A stretch of 64,000 nt of DNA from Ashinkailepas kermadecensis (Eukaryota; Arthropoda; Thecostraca; Neolepadidae), in NCBI GenBank assembly GCA_034440615.1, contig JAOTOM010004960.1, forward strand, positions 459,501 through 523,500, written 5' to 3'. The notes under the pieces are model-generated. The model had not been told where the DNA came from. It was given only the letters and a program-made list of their open reading frames with translations, and ran no database searches. Below, one piece after another: positions 63,521 to 64,000 of this stretch (positions within the stretch are counted from its first letter, which is position 1; each line of letters begins with the position of its first letter). A program made the translations under genes and the position numbers.

Positions 63521-64000
63521 TTGTGTGCAAATTTCATGACCTTAGATCAATATCTTCAAGGTCAAATGATGTCACATTTGTCAAAATTTTCTTGTTTTGC
63601 GTGGCTTGGCTTATCATTGTTATGGATCGCTGTGATTGTGTTTATATGCTCCAAAATGGGCATCAATGATGTTTTGGACATTACTAATGATGCAATGCAG
63701 ATGCTAGATCCGATATTTGACCTCAGGTCACCTATATAGCAGCACTTTATCAGGTCAGTTACCTGTTCCAGTTATCGGAACCGGGCCGCCCGCCCGACTG
63801 CTCCGTCGGGCAGCTCGGCGCTCGGCTTCGCGAAGAAAGGAGTGAAATACATGAATAAAGTATGGAAACGCAATGACAAACAGTACAAATGATAAACAGT
63901 AGTGCATTTATGACAACATTCCAGTTGATCAAGTTTGGTTCCATTAACCTGTCAAGAACTTGACCTGACTTGACCTCGGTGACCTAATATGACCTTGAAA
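63520..64000 (-). repeat. Inverted partner of 24640-25210, runs to the window edge
   Basis: Reverse complement of the repeat at 24640-25210, including the GACTGCTCCGTCGGGCAGC block and the TGACCT-rich end. It continues past the window. Confidence 0.85.

Overview
This window is eukaryotic nuclear DNA, most likely from an arthropod and probably a crustacean. Coding sequence sits in short exons separated by GT-AG introns. Interspersed AGGTTAGG runs match the arthropod telomere word TTAGG. More than half of the sequence is microsatellite, minisatellite or dispersed repeat. The crustacean assignment is inference from the protein style; no marker gene fixes the species. No prokaryotic feature, rRNA or intact tRNA is visible.

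The main content is a small family of secreted-protein genes that I assembled by splice phase. Gene A (18391-22625), gene B (31128-39672) and gene C (46410-50406) are all on the plus strand. Each has a signal-peptide exon (phase 1 donor), a Thr/Val-rich strand exon ending in a Tyr/Phe-x-Cys motif (phase 1 to 1), a short exon with Cys followed by an Arg/Lys tract (phase 1 to 2), and a terminal exon with a second alternating Thr/Val strand and a C-terminal Cys pair. Summed exon lengths are exact multiples of three in each gene. A fourth signal-peptide exon lies on the minus strand at 270-342, and that gene runs off the left edge. The predicted product is a 150-194 residue secreted precursor with a furin-type site between two similar Thr-rich halves.

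Gene A is exceptional. The strand exon, the Arg-tract exon and the terminal exon are each present twice in tandem, in the order 3a 3b 5a 5b 6a 6b. The splice phases of 5a and 5b make them mutually exclusive. Genes B and C carry single copies. Introns of A and C hold minisatellites, of 28 bp and 46 bp.

Region by region: 1-5 kb is mostly unassigned, with one good minus-strand exon candidate at 1901-2072. 5.3-8.0 kb holds a 12-bp array and an inverted satellite around long poly(A). 8.07-8.93 kb is a possible two-exon gene end. 9.7-13.5 kb and 40.9-43.45 kb are diverged copies of one TTAGG-bearing repeat. Gene A follows at 18.1-23.0 kb. 24.6-29.6 kb is a repeat block with inverted 390-bp arms around a degenerate GGGCCCC minisatellite and a pure (GA)n tract. 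Gene B spans 31.1-39.7 kb, with an LTR-less retrotransposon relic in its last intron. Gene C spans 46.4-50.6 kb. 52.7-53.1 kb is a Penelope-like relic, 53.3-54.2 kb a broken unidentified gene, and 55-64 kb is repeats with two weak exon candidates and a perfect 62-bp palindrome.
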